A stretch of 64,000 bases of DNA from Oxalobacteraceae bacterium OTU3CINTB1 (GCA_024123955.1 CP099652.1:6696001-6760000); one strand, 5' to 3'; counted from the first letter of the stretch, positions 34,947-44,682 are shown. Made by a program: numbers and translations. The notes: a model not told the origin generated them from the sequence alone.

Positions 34947-36809
34947 TTATTCGCGTGCCAGCCAGTGCATCGCGTAAGGCGCCAGGGTGATCGTTCCTTC
35001 GACAGGGCCCGGCGCCGCGCAGTCGCTCCAGGCGCCTCGCAAGGTGTAGTCCTGCGGCTGGCCGGTAAAGTTCATCAACGTCAGGAAGCTGTCGCCGCGC
35101 GCCAGCGCCAGCACGCCTTCCGGCGCTTCTCCCAGCAGGGTACGCGGCGCGTTGGCGGCCAGTGCATCCTGCTTGCGGCGCACGCGTATCAGATTGGCCA
35201 AGCCCTGGAACATCAGGCCCGGCGCGCTGCTTTTATCGTAGCGGTGCTTCCAGCGCTGCTCGTCGAACACGGGGCGCTGCAACCAGCGGCTGTCCATCGC
35301 ATGCTGCGGACGGTCCAGATAACTATAGTCGTTTTCCATCGCCAGCTCGTCGCCCATGTACAGCACCGGCAGCGCGCCAAAGCTCAGCGCCAGGCCATGC
35401 AGCAACTGCATGCGGCGCAGTGCCAGCGAACGTTCCCCCTCGTTGCTCGCGGTCTGCAAACCGGTCAGCGACGCGGCCATGCCGTTGCTGCCGTGGGCAG
35501 CGTTCGGATCGGTGCTCTGGAAGGCGGCGCCGCTGGCATAACTGCCTTCGACGCCGCTGAAGAAGCGCGCGGCGCCGGCTAGCCGCGCCGCGCTGCCGGC
35601 GGTGGAACCTGCTTCGGCTTCCGCGCGCAGCACGTTCCACCCGATGTCGTCGTGGCAGCGCACATAACTGAGCCAGGTGGCGGCCGACGGCAAGGCCGGC
35701 GTATTGCGGATCACCTCGCGCAGCACGCCGGTGTTTTGCTCCGCCAGCGCCACCCAGCCGGCCGCCATCAGGCTGCTGTGATAGGCGATATGGCATTCCG
35801 GCGCGGTGGCGCTGCCCAGATAGGCCGGCAGCTCGCGTGTCGGCACGATGGCCTCGGCCTTCAGCAGAACGCCCGGTGCGACGATATCGACGATGGCGCG
35901 CAGCGCTTGCAGGATCTGGTGCGCCTCCGGTTGGTTCATGCTGTTGGTGCCTTCGCGCTTCCACAGGAAGGCTGTGGAATCGAGGCGGAACACTTCGATG
36001 CCGCGATTGGCCAGGCGCAGCATGGCCGCCGCCATTTCGGCGAAGACGTCCGGATTGGACCAGTTCATGTCCCACTGATAGGGGTAGAAGGTGGTCCACA
36101 CCCAGCCGCCCATCGCTTCGACATAGGTGAAGTTACCCGGCGCGACTTGTGGGAACACCTGGCCCAAGGTGCGCTCGTGGCGGTCCGGCAGGTCGCGGTC
36201 GGGGAAGACGTGGAACATCGCGCGCGCCCTGGCGTCGCCGGCTTTCGCGGCCAGCGCCCATTGGTTGTCGTCGGCGACGTGGTTCAGGATGAAGTCGGAG
36301 CACAGGCTGATGCCAGCCATGCGCAGGCGCGTGGTCAGCGCGTGCAGGTCGGCGTTGGTGCCCAGCGCCGGATCGACTTCGTCGAAGCTGGTGACGGCGA
36401 AGCCGCCGTCGTTTTCGCCTTCGCGCGGACGCAGGAAAGGCAGCAGGTGCAGGTAGCTGACGCCCAGTTCCTCGAGATAGGGGATGCGGTCGGCGACGCC
36501 GTTCAAATTGCCGCCGAAGTTTTGTACGTAGGCGCAGTAGCCAAGCATGCGCTGGTTGAGGAACCAGTCGGGGTGCGCGACGCGCTGGAGGTCGAGCGCG
36601 CGCAGTTCGGGGGCGCGTTCGGCGTACAGCTTGCCCAGGGATGCCATCAGATCGCCGAGCCAGGCGTCGAAGCCGACGTGGTCGCCGTACAGGCCGGCCA
36701 GCAGGCGGCGCAGCACCGGTTCGGCCGTTGTCAGGCGTTCAGCCGCCTGTGGCCGCAGATCTTCGGGAAGGACCGCGAGCAGGCGGTCCGAGGTTACTTG
36801 AGAGGGCAT
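34947..36809 (-). CDS. Amylosucrase (GH13)
   Basis: Cytoplasmic glucosyltransferase that splits sucrose into fructose and an alpha-1,4-glucan (the role of SuxB). It has 620 residues. GH13 regions: DFILNHVADDNQWA, nucleophile Asp in EVFRLDSTAFLWK, acid/base Glu in LLKAEAIVP and transition-state Asp in VRCHDDIGW. The N-terminal all-helical domain and the GNLNGVADRIPYLEELGV stretch are typical of amylosucrases. ATG at 36809 (MPSQVTSDRLL) is chosen because the upstream in-frame extension translates the REP repeat. No strong ribosome binding site is present. Confidence 0.9.
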   Translation of the reverse strand: MPSQVTSDRLLAVLPEDLRPQAAERLTTAEPVLRRLLAGLYGDHVGFDAWLGDLMASLGKLYAERAPELRALDLQRVAHPDWFLNQRMLGYCAYVQNFGGNLNGVADRIPYLEELGVSYLHLLPFLRPREGENDGGFAVTSFDEVDPALGTNADLHALTTRLRMAGISLCSDFILNHVADDNQWALAAKAGDARARAMFHVFPDRDLPDRHERTLGQVFPQVAPGNFTYVEAMGGWVWTTFYPYQWDMNWSNPDVFAEMAAAMLRLANRGIEVFRLDSTAFLWKREGTNSMNQPEAHQILQALRAIVDIVAPGVLLKAEAIVPTRELPAYLGSATAPECHIAYHSSLMAAGWVALAEQNTGVLREVIRNTPALPSAATWLSYVRCHDDIGWNVLRAEAEAGSTAGSAARLAGAARFFSGVEGSYASGAAFQSTDPNAAHGSNGMAASLTGLQTASNEGERSLALRRMQLLHGLALSFGALPVLYMGDELAMENDYSYLDRPQHAMDSRWLQRPVFDEQRWKHRYDKSSAPGLMFQGLANLIRVRRKQDALAANAPRTLLGEAPEGVLALARGDSFLTLMNFTGQPQDYTLRGAWSDCAAPGPVEGTITLAPYAMHWLARE

Positions 36810-36835
36810 AGTCGAAAGGCTTGGTGATGGGTTTT

Positions 36836-36930
36836 CGTAGGGGGGATTAGGCGGAACGCCGTAATCCACCATGCATGCGCCGCCGGCGACGCATGCATTG
36901 GCGGATTACGCTGCGCTAATCCGCCCTACG
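36836..36930. repeat. BIME-like inverted REP pair, copy 2 (inside the sucrose operon)
   Basis: Same architecture as the copy at 15247, in inverted polarity (unit B left, unit A right). The left arm has two substitutions (gtagggggg; aatccacc). The centre CATGCATGCG pairs with CGCATGCATT. It separates the receptor stop (36957) from the amylosucrase start (36809) with 26 bp on each side, so it is transcribed within the operon. Confidence 0.88.
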
Positions 36931-36956
36931 TGTTTCAGATTGAAGCTTGGTCCTGC

Positions 36957-39263
36957 TTAGAAGGCGTACGACAAGGTGACCTTCGCGGCGCGGCCGGTGA
37001 TCGAGCGTGCCGCATGCCCATCGCCTTCGACTTCGGTGTAGCCGATCTTGTTGAACAGGTTATTGGCGCTCAGCGACACGGTGGCCTTCTCAGTCACGCG
37101 GTAGTTGACGAAGGCGTTGACCACAGCATACGCCGGCATCTCGATGGTGTGCGCATCGTCGCCCCACGATTTGCCGGTGCCGATCACGCTGGCGCCGACC
37201 GTCGCGTCGCCGATGGTGTAGGTCGGCGCGACCTGATAGATCCACTTGGCCTGGCGGCGTGGCGAATTACCGATATTGGCCACATCTGCGGCGGCCGTGC
37301 CGGTGATCTTGGCATGCGTATAAGTCGCGCCGCCGCTGATGCGGAAGTCGCCGATCGAATACGCGCCTTCCAGCTCCACGCCCTTGGCGTCGTACTTGTT
37401 GGAGGTGCTGCGCTGCGTGGTCGCCTCGTAGTTGCTCTCGTCGGTCTTGGCCTGGAACAGCGTCACGAAGGTGCTCAAACCGCCGCTGCGCCATTTCACG
37501 CCGCCTTCCAGCTGCTTGACGGTGTTGATGTTGATCGGCGCCGAACCATCCAGCGGCGTCCCGAACAGAATACGGTCCGCATTGAACGCCACGCCATCGC
37601 TGACACGCGCGAACGCCGCCAGGTTATTGGTGATCCGGTAGTTACCGCCCACCGAATACGACGTGTGGTTGATCTTGTAGTTGACCATCTGCTCGGTGGC
37701 CGGATCGTAGCGCAGGCCGCCGGTGGCGATATTAGCGCTGCCGTTGGCTTCCTGGCGGTCCTGGCGCACGCTCGCGTCCAGGTTCAGCGGACCGGCCTCG
37801 TAACCCACGTTCAGGTAAGGCGACGTCAGTTTGTATTCCATATCGACCGCGCGCATGCAGCAGCCGCCGAAGGCCGGACCGACCAGGCCTGGCGTGGTGC
37901 TGGCCGTTTGCAGCAGCGCCGGTTTGTCGCCGCTCAGCTGCATCAGGTACTCGTTGAAGTTCCACGTCAACGCCAGCTTCTGGTTCGACAGATACAGGCC
38001 GGCGGTGGTGGTCAACTTCGAGCCATCGGCCAGCTTGAAGGTCTTCGACAGCTTGGTGTCATTGAGCGTATTGCCGGCGTCGTCGATCGAGGTGTTGAAC
38101 ACCACCGCCGAGAAGGCGAGGCCGTTGTAGGCCTGGCCGCGATTCGGGCCGGTGGCGAAGGTGTAATTGCCGTTCACGCCATTGTTACCGGCGAAGACGC
38201 CGGTGAAGCGGCCGCTGTTGTCGGAGGCGCGGAACTTGTTACTGAGGTTCCAGCCGTCGCCCAGGTCGAACGAGCCTTCCAGGCCGATCGAATCGCTCTT
38301 CACATGCAGGCCGTCGTTGACGTCGGTCGACACCGGCGTGTTGTTCTTGCCCAAGGTGACATCGCGCACCCAGTTCGGCGAATAGAAGCTCACCGTGCGC
38401 GGATCGATGCCCGGGATCTCGGTGATCTTTTGGTTCACCACGCGCACCGGCACCGGCAGCGCGGTCGGCGATTTGTCGTCGACGTGCTTGAACGACAGGC
38501 GGATGAAACCATTGTCCAGGTCATGCGTGAGATTGCCGCGGATCTGGCCGCCGCTGGCGGTGCTCATGCCGCTATCGCGCACGCCTTCTCCGGTGCGGTA
38601 GCTGCCGCCGATGAAGAAGCGGGTCTTGTCCGAGATCGGCGCGCCATAGTCGAAATCGTAGCGGGTCTCGTCGTAACCGAGGCCGCGGCTGATGCCTATA
38701 TGGCCGCCCTTCTCCTCGCCGGTCTTGGTGATGAAGTTGATGATGCCGCCCGGCGCGTTGGTCGCCAGGGTGGAGGCCGAGCCGCCGCGCACCACTTCCA
38801 GGTGGTCGAGCGTGCCGTCGATCTTGACGTAGCTGTCCGGCGTGATGAAGTTGAAGTCGCCCGACTGCAGCACCGGCAGGCCGTCTTCCTGGATCTGCAC
38901 ATAACGCGCGCCGCCGGCCGATACCGGCACGCCGCGCACGGTGATGTTGGCATTGCCCTCGCCGCCCGACGATTCGGCGCGCACGCCCGGCACGGCGCGC
39001 AGCACTTCGGCCGCGCTCAGGGCCGCCGAATTCTTGATGACGTCACCCTCGATGGTGCTGATCGAAACGCTGGTCTTCATCTTCGACGAACCGGTGGTGG
39101 TGCCGGTGACCACCACGCGTTCCATGTTCAAACCGTCGGCGGGTGCGGCGGTGGCCGAAGCGGCGGCGGGAGCGGCTTCCTGCGCGGCGGCGACGCCCAT
39201 GTGCAGGACGGCGGCGGCGACGGCGGCCGTCATGGCGGCCAGTTTGATGGTGCGGTGTTTCAT
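36957..39263 (-). CDS. TonB-dependent receptor, probable sucrose/oligosaccharide uptake (SuxA-like)
   Basis: Outer-membrane active transporter of 768 residues. It has a signal peptide ending near VAAAQ, TonB box MERVVVTGT, a plug domain (AEVLRAVPGVRAESSGGEGNANITVRG, then GTLDHLEVVRGGSASTLATNAPGGIINFITK) and a beta-barrel ending in the terminal Phe of KVTLSYAF. ATG at 39263 is preceded by GGAGACC. The LacI gene and its operators lie directly upstream, and amylosucrase, kinase and transporter downstream, matching the Xanthomonas sux locus. The ligand is inferred from this context. Confidence 0.87.
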   Translation of the reverse strand: MKHRTIKLAAMTAAVAAAVLHMGVAAAQEAAPAAASATAAPADGLNMERVVVTGTTTGSSKMKTSVSISTIEGDVIKNSAALSAAEVLRAVPGVRAESSGGEGNANITVRGVPVSAGGARYVQIQEDGLPVLQSGDFNFITPDSYVKIDGTLDHLEVVRGGSASTLATNAPGGIINFITKTGEEKGGHIGISRGLGYDETRYDFDYGAPISDKTRFFIGGSYRTGEGVRDSGMSTASGGQIRGNLTHDLDNGFIRLSFKHVDDKSPTALPVPVRVVNQKITEIPGIDPRTVSFYSPNWVRDVTLGKNNTPVSTDVNDGLHVKSDSIGLEGSFDLGDGWNLSNKFRASDNSGRFTGVFAGNNGVNGNYTFATGPNRGQAYNGLAFSAVVFNTSIDDAGNTLNDTKLSKTFKLADGSKLTTTAGLYLSNQKLALTWNFNEYLMQLSGDKPALLQTASTTPGLVGPAFGGCCMRAVDMEYKLTSPYLNVGYEAGPLNLDASVRQDRQEANGSANIATGGLRYDPATEQMVNYKINHTSYSVGGNYRITNNLAAFARVSDGVAFNADRILFGTPLDGSAPININTVKQLEGGVKWRSGGLSTFVTLFQAKTDESNYEATTQRSTSNKYDAKGVELEGAYSIGDFRISGGATYTHAKITGTAAADVANIGNSPRRQAKWIYQVAPTYTIGDATVGASVIGTGKSWGDDAHTIEMPAYAVVNAFVNYRVTEKATVSLSANNLFNKIGYTEVEGDGHAARSITGRAAKVTLSYAF

Positions 39264-39340
39264 GGTGGTCTCCAGATATTGTCGTTTTGCTCTGCTGTTT
39301 TGTTGAGCAGGTACGCCATTATTCCTTGAACACGGATTTA

Positions 39341-39356
39341 ATGCAATCGATTGCAT
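39341..39356 (-). promoter_or_regulatory. LacI-type operator overlapping the receptor promoter
   Basis: Perfect 16-bp palindrome ATGCAATCGATTGCAT. On the minus strand its TTGCAT end is 17 bp before AATAAT, a plausible promoter, so a bound repressor would cover the -35. It is 78 bp upstream of the receptor start. Confidence 0.75.
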
Positions 39357-39440
39357 AGATGCGCCGCAATATGTTCTAGCGGCAATTCCACTAGAGGGAA
39401 ATAATGTGGAAAACGCGAGTAGAGTCGTTGTATGACACGA

Positions 39441-39463
39441 TTAATGGTGCATCGCACCATTAA
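39441..39463. promoter_or_regulatory. 23-bp palindrome in the sucrose regulatory region
   Basis: TTAATGGTGC and GCACCATTAA are perfect complements separated by ATC. The sequence differs from the TGCAATCGATTGCA-type sites on either side, so it may bind another regulator or represent a second-class operator. Confidence 0.5.
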
Positions 39464-39468
39464 ATTTA

Positions 39469-39482
39469 TGCAATCGGTTGCG
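39469..39482. promoter_or_regulatory. Second LacI-type operator
   Basis: TGCAATCGGTTGCG repeats the operator at 39341 with two changes from symmetry. It lies 15 bp from the lacI stop and 112 bp from the first operator (centre to centre about 127 bp). Two sites at this distance could allow looping by a LacI-family protein. Confidence 0.6.
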
Positions 39483-39497
39483 AAAATCGGACAGTCG

Positions 39498-40553
39498 TCA
39501 GACTGCGCAGCTGCTCGAGCGCACCACCAGCTTGGTCGGCAACTGCAGCGACGGCGACGGCCGGCCCTCGACCAGCTCCAGCAGCGACGCCACCAGCGCG
39601 CGGCCGGCCTCGCGGATCGGCTGCTGTACGGTGCTCAAGGGAGGATGGAAATAGGTCGACAACTCGATATCGTCATAGCCGACGACGGCCACCTGTCCCG
39701 GCACGAACAGGCCATGCTCGCGCATCGTATTAATGGCGGTCATGGCCAGCAAATCGCTGCCGGCGAAGATGGCGTCGAACGGCACGCGCCGCGCCAGCAG
39801 CTCCCGCACCGCCTCGCGTCCACCCTCGGGCAGGAACGACACCGACACCTGCAAGGCCGGATCGACCTCGATGCCGGCCTTGCGCAGCGCGGCACAATAG
39901 CCTTCGTAACGCTGCCCGACTTCCGGCAGGTTGATATCGCCGAAGAAGGCGATGCGCTTGCGGCCCTCCTCCAGCAAATGGGTGACGGCCAACTCGCCGC
40001 CGGTCACGTTGTCGCCGCCAACGGTGCAGTACAGCTGCTGCGGCAACTGGGCGCCCCACACCACGATCGGCACATGGCGCGCCGCAAGCTGGTTCAATTG
40101 TTCATGATGGCGCCACTGGCCGATCAACACGATGCCGATCACGCGGCCGGTGTCGAACGGCCCGGCCGCCGCGTCCAGCTCCTCGGCGTTGACGCGCGAG
40201 ACCAGCATGTCGAAACCCTGCTCGGTCAGCGCGTCGGCCAGGCTGCCCAGCATCCCCAGGAAAAACGGATCGGACAAATGCTGGCGCGTGGCCGGGTCGT
40301 ACGGGATCACCACGCCGACGGTGCGGTTCTGCTTCATGCGCAGGTTTTGCGCGCCGATGTTGATGGTGTATTTGAGCGAGCGCGCCAGCTCCATGATGCG
40401 CACGCGCGTTTCCTCGCTGACCAATTTGCTGCCGGCCAGCGCGCGCGACACGGTCGAGGTGGACACGCCGGCCAGCCGCGCGATATCGGCCATCTGCAAC
40501 CGGCGCTGCTGCGCGGAGGCGCTGTCCGCCTCGGGCGGCATCGTCTTAGGCAT
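39498..40553 (-). CDS. LacI-family transcriptional regulator of the sucrose locus (SuxR-like)
   Basis: A 351-residue repressor. After a short leader the helix-turn-helix reads QMADIARLAGVSTSTVSRALAGSKLVSEETRVRIMELARSL, with the hinge helix and then a periplasmic-binding-protein-like core (VGVVIPYDPATRQHLSDPFFLGMLGSLADAL; FDAIFAGSDLLAMTAI; VVGYDDIELSTYFHPPLSTVQQP). The ligand is unknown, presumably sucrose or a product. Operators TGCAATCGATTGCA-type lie just downstream, before the receptor operon. It begins 7 bp after the stop of a GST gene, so it may be transcribed from that gene's promoter. Confidence 0.92.
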   Translation of the reverse strand: MPKTMPPEADSASAQQRRLQMADIARLAGVSTSTVSRALAGSKLVSEETRVRIMELARSLKYTINIGAQNLRMKQNRTVGVVIPYDPATRQHLSDPFFLGMLGSLADALTEQGFDMLVSRVNAEELDAAAGPFDTGRVIGIVLIGQWRHHEQLNQLAARHVPIVVWGAQLPQQLYCTVGGDNVTGGELAVTHLLEEGRKRIAFFGDINLPEVGQRYEGYCAALRKAGIEVDPALQVSVSFLPEGGREAVRELLARRVPFDAIFAGSDLLAMTAINTMREHGLFVPGQVAVVGYDDIELSTYFHPPLSTVQQPIREAGRALVASLLELVEGRPSPSLQLPTKLVVRSSSCAV

Positions 40554-40560
40554 GGTTACT

Positions 40561-41172
40561 TCAGGCGGATGGCACGGTGTCTTTGAACGACTGGCGCTCC
40601 GACAGCTTGTCGAACAACTTGGCGAGGTTGGCGTGGTCGTCGCGCCATGTGATCTCGGGGAAGCGGAACGACAGCCAGCCCAGGGTGCAGCCGACCGCCA
40701 CGTCGGCCAGCGAATAGTTCTTGCCTGCGCAGTAAGCCTGGTCGCCCAGCTTTTCCGACAGCGCCGCCAGGCCCAGATGCACCTTGCGCATCTGGCGCGC
40801 GATCCAGTCCTCGCTTTGCAGCTCGATCGGACGCTGGGTGCGCTCCAGGCGCACGATGATGGCGGCGTCCAGCATGCCGTCGGCCAGCGCCTCCCAGCAC
40901 TTGACGTCGGCGCGATCGCGGCCGTTCGGCGGCAGCAGCTTGCACACCGGCGTCAGGGTATCCAGATACTCGACCATCACGCGCGAATCGACCATCACAC
41001 TGCCGTCCTCCATGACCAGGGCCGGCACCTTGCCCAGCGGGTTCAGGGTGCTGATGGCCGTATCGGGCGCCCACACGTTTTCTAGCTCGAACTGGCAATC
41101 GAGCTTTTTTTCGGCCAGGACGACCCGAACTTTGCGGACATAAGGACTGGCGAGGGAACCGATAAGTTTCAT
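40561..41172 (-). CDS. Glutathione S-transferase N-terminal domain protein (stringent-starvation/YibF-like)
   Basis: A 203-residue GST-fold protein opening MKLIGSLASPYVRKVRVVLAEKKL, with NPLGKVPALVMEDGSVMVDSRVMVEYLD (cis-Pro and glutathione-contact region) and C-terminal YSLADVAVGCTLGWLSFRFP. It resembles YibF. The substrate is unknown. ATG at 41172 matches the family start; the frame extends 24 codons further upstream without family character. It is divergent from purB and lies immediately upstream of the LacI gene on the same strand. Confidence 0.88.
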   Translation of the reverse strand: MKLIGSLASPYVRKVRVVLAEKKLDCQFELENVWAPDTAISTLNPLGKVPALVMEDGSVMVDSRVMVEYLDTLTPVCKLLPPNGRDRADVKCWEALADGMLDAAIIVRLERTQRPIELQSEDWIARQMRKVHLGLAALSEKLGDQAYCAGKNYSLADVAVGCTLGWLSFRFPEITWRDDHANLAKLFDKLSERQSFKDTVPSA

Positions 41173-41207
41173 GGATGCACGGAGTAGAAGGTTAGCGGAC
41201 AGTATAA

Positions 41208-42653
<1,446 letters not shown>

Positions 42654-42679
42654 TGTAAATAAGCAATCTGTCATACACT

Positions 42680-42713
42680 AGCCTCCGCGACGCACGTCCC
42701 GGGGGCTTTTTTA
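42680..42713 (+). terminator. purB terminator
   Basis: AGCCTCC pairs with GGGGGCT (one G-U pair) around a 14-nt loop and is followed by TTTTTTATT. Confidence 0.8.
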
Positions 42714-42798
42714 TTGCCCGCCAGCACACGCCGCGTTTCTTTGGTATATTAGCCGCAACAGTTAGTCCTAACACGTACTATTTTCCGGAGCACTACCC

Positions 42799-43323
42799 AT
42801 GCAACGTTATACCAAGACGGCCATGCTGCTGCACTGGCTGATCGCGCTGATGATCGTCGCGGCCTTCTTCCTCGGCCTGACGATGGTCGCGATTCCCGGC
42901 TTCACGCCGACCAAGCTCAAATACTTCTCCTGGCACAAATGGCTGGGCGTGACGGTGCTCGCGCTGGCCGCACTCCGCCTGCTGTGGCGGTTGGCGAACA
43001 CGCCGCCGGCGCCGCTGGTGAGCATCCCGCCATGGCAGCACAAGGTCGCCGACGGCGTGCACTACCTGCTGTACTTCCTGATGTTCGCCGCGCCGATCTC
43101 CGGCTATCTGTATGGCAGCGCGGCCGGCGTGCCGGTGGTCTACCTCAAGCTGGTCACCCTGCCGGCGCTGATCGGACCGGACCCTGAACTTAAGGCAATT
43201 TTAAAAACTGTTCATTATGTTTTGGTCATGACGATGGCGGGTGTTGTTGTCGCCCACGCTCTGGCCGCACTCAAGCATCATTTTATCGACCGCGACATCA
43301 CGCTCAAGCGGATGCTGCCGTAA
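42799..43323 (+). CDS. Cytochrome b561 family protein
   Basis: Inner-membrane di-heme b-type cytochrome of 174 residues with four transmembrane helices. Candidate heme His are in LLHWLIALMIV, FSWHKWLGVTVLALA, GVHYLLYFLMFAAPISGYLYG and TVHYVLVMTMAGVVVAHALAALKHH. Such proteins shuttle electrons between quinone and periplasmic acceptors. GGAG precedes the ATG. Two YceI genes follow directly, a common triad (b561-yceI), suggesting a shared role in quinone or lipid redox. Confidence 0.9.
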   Translation: MQRYTKTAMLLHWLIALMIVAAFFLGLTMVAIPGFTPTKLKYFSWHKWLGVTVLALAALRLLWRLANTPPAPLVSIPPWQHKVADGVHYLLYFLMFAAPISGYLYGSAAGVPVVYLKLVTLPALIGPDPELKAILKTVHYVLVMTMAGVVVAHALAALKHHFIDRDITLKRMLP

Positions 43324-43340
43324 CCCCTACCGGAGCCACT

Positions 43341-43895
43341 ATGAAAACCATGAAGAAAATCGCCCTCGTCTCCCTGATGGGTGTCGCCCTGGCCGCCAGC
43401 GCCGCCGTCTTGAAAACCGATCCAGCCAAGAGCTCGGTTTCGGCCACGTTCAAGCAAATGAACGTGCCGATCGAATCGAAATTCAAGAAATACACGGTCG
43501 CCATCGATTACGACGCCGCCAAGCCGGACGCCTCCAAGGCCACGGTCGAAGTCGAAACGGCCAGCCTGGACATGGGCGATCCGGAGTACAACAAGGAAGT
43601 GGCCAAGAAGGAGTGGTTCAACTCGGCCCAGTTCCCGAAAGCGACCTTCGTCTCGAGCGCCATCAAAAGCGCCGGCCCGGGCAAGCTCACCGTCACCGGC
43701 AAGCTGACCATCAAAGGCAAAGCCACCGACATCACCTTCCCGCTGACGGTCAAGACCGAGGGCGGCAAGCAAGTGTTCGACGGCGCGCTGCCGATCAAAC
43801 GCCTGGCCTACAACATCGGCGAAGGCGAATGGAAGGACACCAGCATGGTGGCCGACGACGTCACGATCAAGTTTCACGTAGTAGCCGGCCAATAA
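43341..43895 (+). CDS. YceI-family periplasmic protein, first copy
   Basis: A 184-residue lipocalin-like beta-barrel of the YceI (polyisoprenoid-binding) family, with a signal peptide ending near LAASA. Family stretches are KTDPAKSSVSATFKQMNVPIESKFKKYTV, FPKATFVSSAIK and GKLTIKGKATDITFPLTVK. It starts 17 bp after the b561 gene. Members bind long isoprenoids such as ubiquinone precursors in known structures. It is a paralogue of the next gene. Confidence 0.9.
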   Translation: MKTMKKIALVSLMGVALAASAAVLKTDPAKSSVSATFKQMNVPIESKFKKYTVAIDYDAAKPDASKATVEVETASLDMGDPEYNKEVAKKEWFNSAQFPKATFVSSAIKSAGPGKLTVTGKLTIKGKATDITFPLTVKTEGGKQVFDGALPIKRLAYNIGEGEWKDTSMVADDVTIKFHVVAGQ

Positions 43896-43941
43896 GTCCG
43901 GTCAATAAACCACTCGCCATCCACTCAGGGAGACACACCGC

Positions 43942-44508
43942 ATGAAATTACAGATCCTGGTCGCCACCTTGCTGGCCGCCTCGGCCACGTCCGCCATCGC
44001 CGCCACCTACAACATCGACCCGACGCACACCTTCCCGAGCTTCGAGGCCGACCACATGGGCCTGTCGGTATGGCGCGGCAAGTTCAACAAGACCAGCGGC
44101 ACCGTCACCCTGGACGCCAAGACCAAGACCGGCTCGCTGGACATCGCCATCGACCCGGCCTCGATCAACTTCGGTTTCGACAAGATGGACAGCCACGCGC
44201 GCGGTCCGGACATGTTCAACGTCGAGAAATTCCCGACCATCACCTACAAGAGCAAATCGTTCAAGTTCGACGGTGACAAGCTGATCGGCGTCGACGGCGA
44301 ACTGACGATGCTGGGCGTGACCAAGCCGGTCATGCTCAAGGTCGACAAGTTCAAGTGCATCATGCACCCGCGCTACAAGAAGGAAGTCTGCGGCGCCGAC
44401 GCCACGGCCGAGTTCAAGCGCACCGATTTCGGCCTGAACTACGGCACCCCGGCGTTCGCCCCGGAAGTCAAACTGGCGATCCAGATCGAAGCCATCAAAG
44501 CCGACTAA
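43942..44508 (+). CDS. YceI-family periplasmic protein, second copy
   Basis: A 188-residue protein with signal peptide (ending ATSAIAA) and typical YceI sequence: TYNIDPTHTFPSFEADHMGLSVWRGKFNKTSGTVTLD, then FPTITYKSKSFKF, LTMLGVTKPVMLKVDKFKC and TDFGLNYGTPAFAPEVKLAIQIEAI. Two Cys (FKCIMHPRYKKEVCG) may form a disulfide. It ends the b561-YceI-YceI operon; the palindromic repeat begins 6 bp after its stop. Confidence 0.92.
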   Translation: MKLQILVATLLAASATSAIAATYNIDPTHTFPSFEADHMGLSVWRGKFNKTSGTVTLDAKTKTGSLDIAIDPASINFGFDKMDSHARGPDMFNVEKFPTITYKSKSFKFDGDKLIGVDGELTMLGVTKPVMLKVDKFKCIMHPRYKKEVCGADATAEFKRTDFGLNYGTPAFAPEVKLAIQIEAIKAD

Positions 44509-44514
44509 ACAGTC

Positions 44515-44627
44515 GGGGTCAAGTCTGTCATTCAGACACGGCCCCAACCGTAAGCCCCCACCCCGGGGGTCAGTGCCGACATTCGGACACGAGCTCGTGT
44601 CCGAATGTCGGCACTGACCCCCGGGGT
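44515..44627. repeat. GGGGTCA-type repeat, copy 3, with a perfect 68-bp palindrome
   Basis: A lone arm at 44515-44540 of the GGGGTCAAGTCTG type is followed by a perfect 34+34-bp palindrome (44560-44627) centred on GAGCTC at 44591-44596. The palindrome arms are a second arm variant, GGGGTCAGTGCCGACATTC...GACACG. The element begins 6 bp after the second YceI stop. It is a strong terminator-like or cruciform-forming structure, but has no U-run directly after it (GGGGTTGCTTTTT follows). Confidence 0.93.
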
Positions 44628-44653
44628 TGCTTTTTGATATCGTCAAAATGTGG

Positions 44654-44682
44654 TTGACGTATACGGCAATGCTGCGGATACT
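44654..44682 (+). promoter_or_regulatory. Sigma-70-type promoter of the S46 peptidase gene
   Basis: TTGACG (44654-44659) and GATACT (44677-44682) are separated by exactly 17 bp, 40 bp before the start codon. Confidence 0.75.

Noticed and set aside
36930..39329. A 799-codon plus-strand frame opposite the TonB receptor
   Set aside because: Shadow of the receptor gene, without recognisable motifs.
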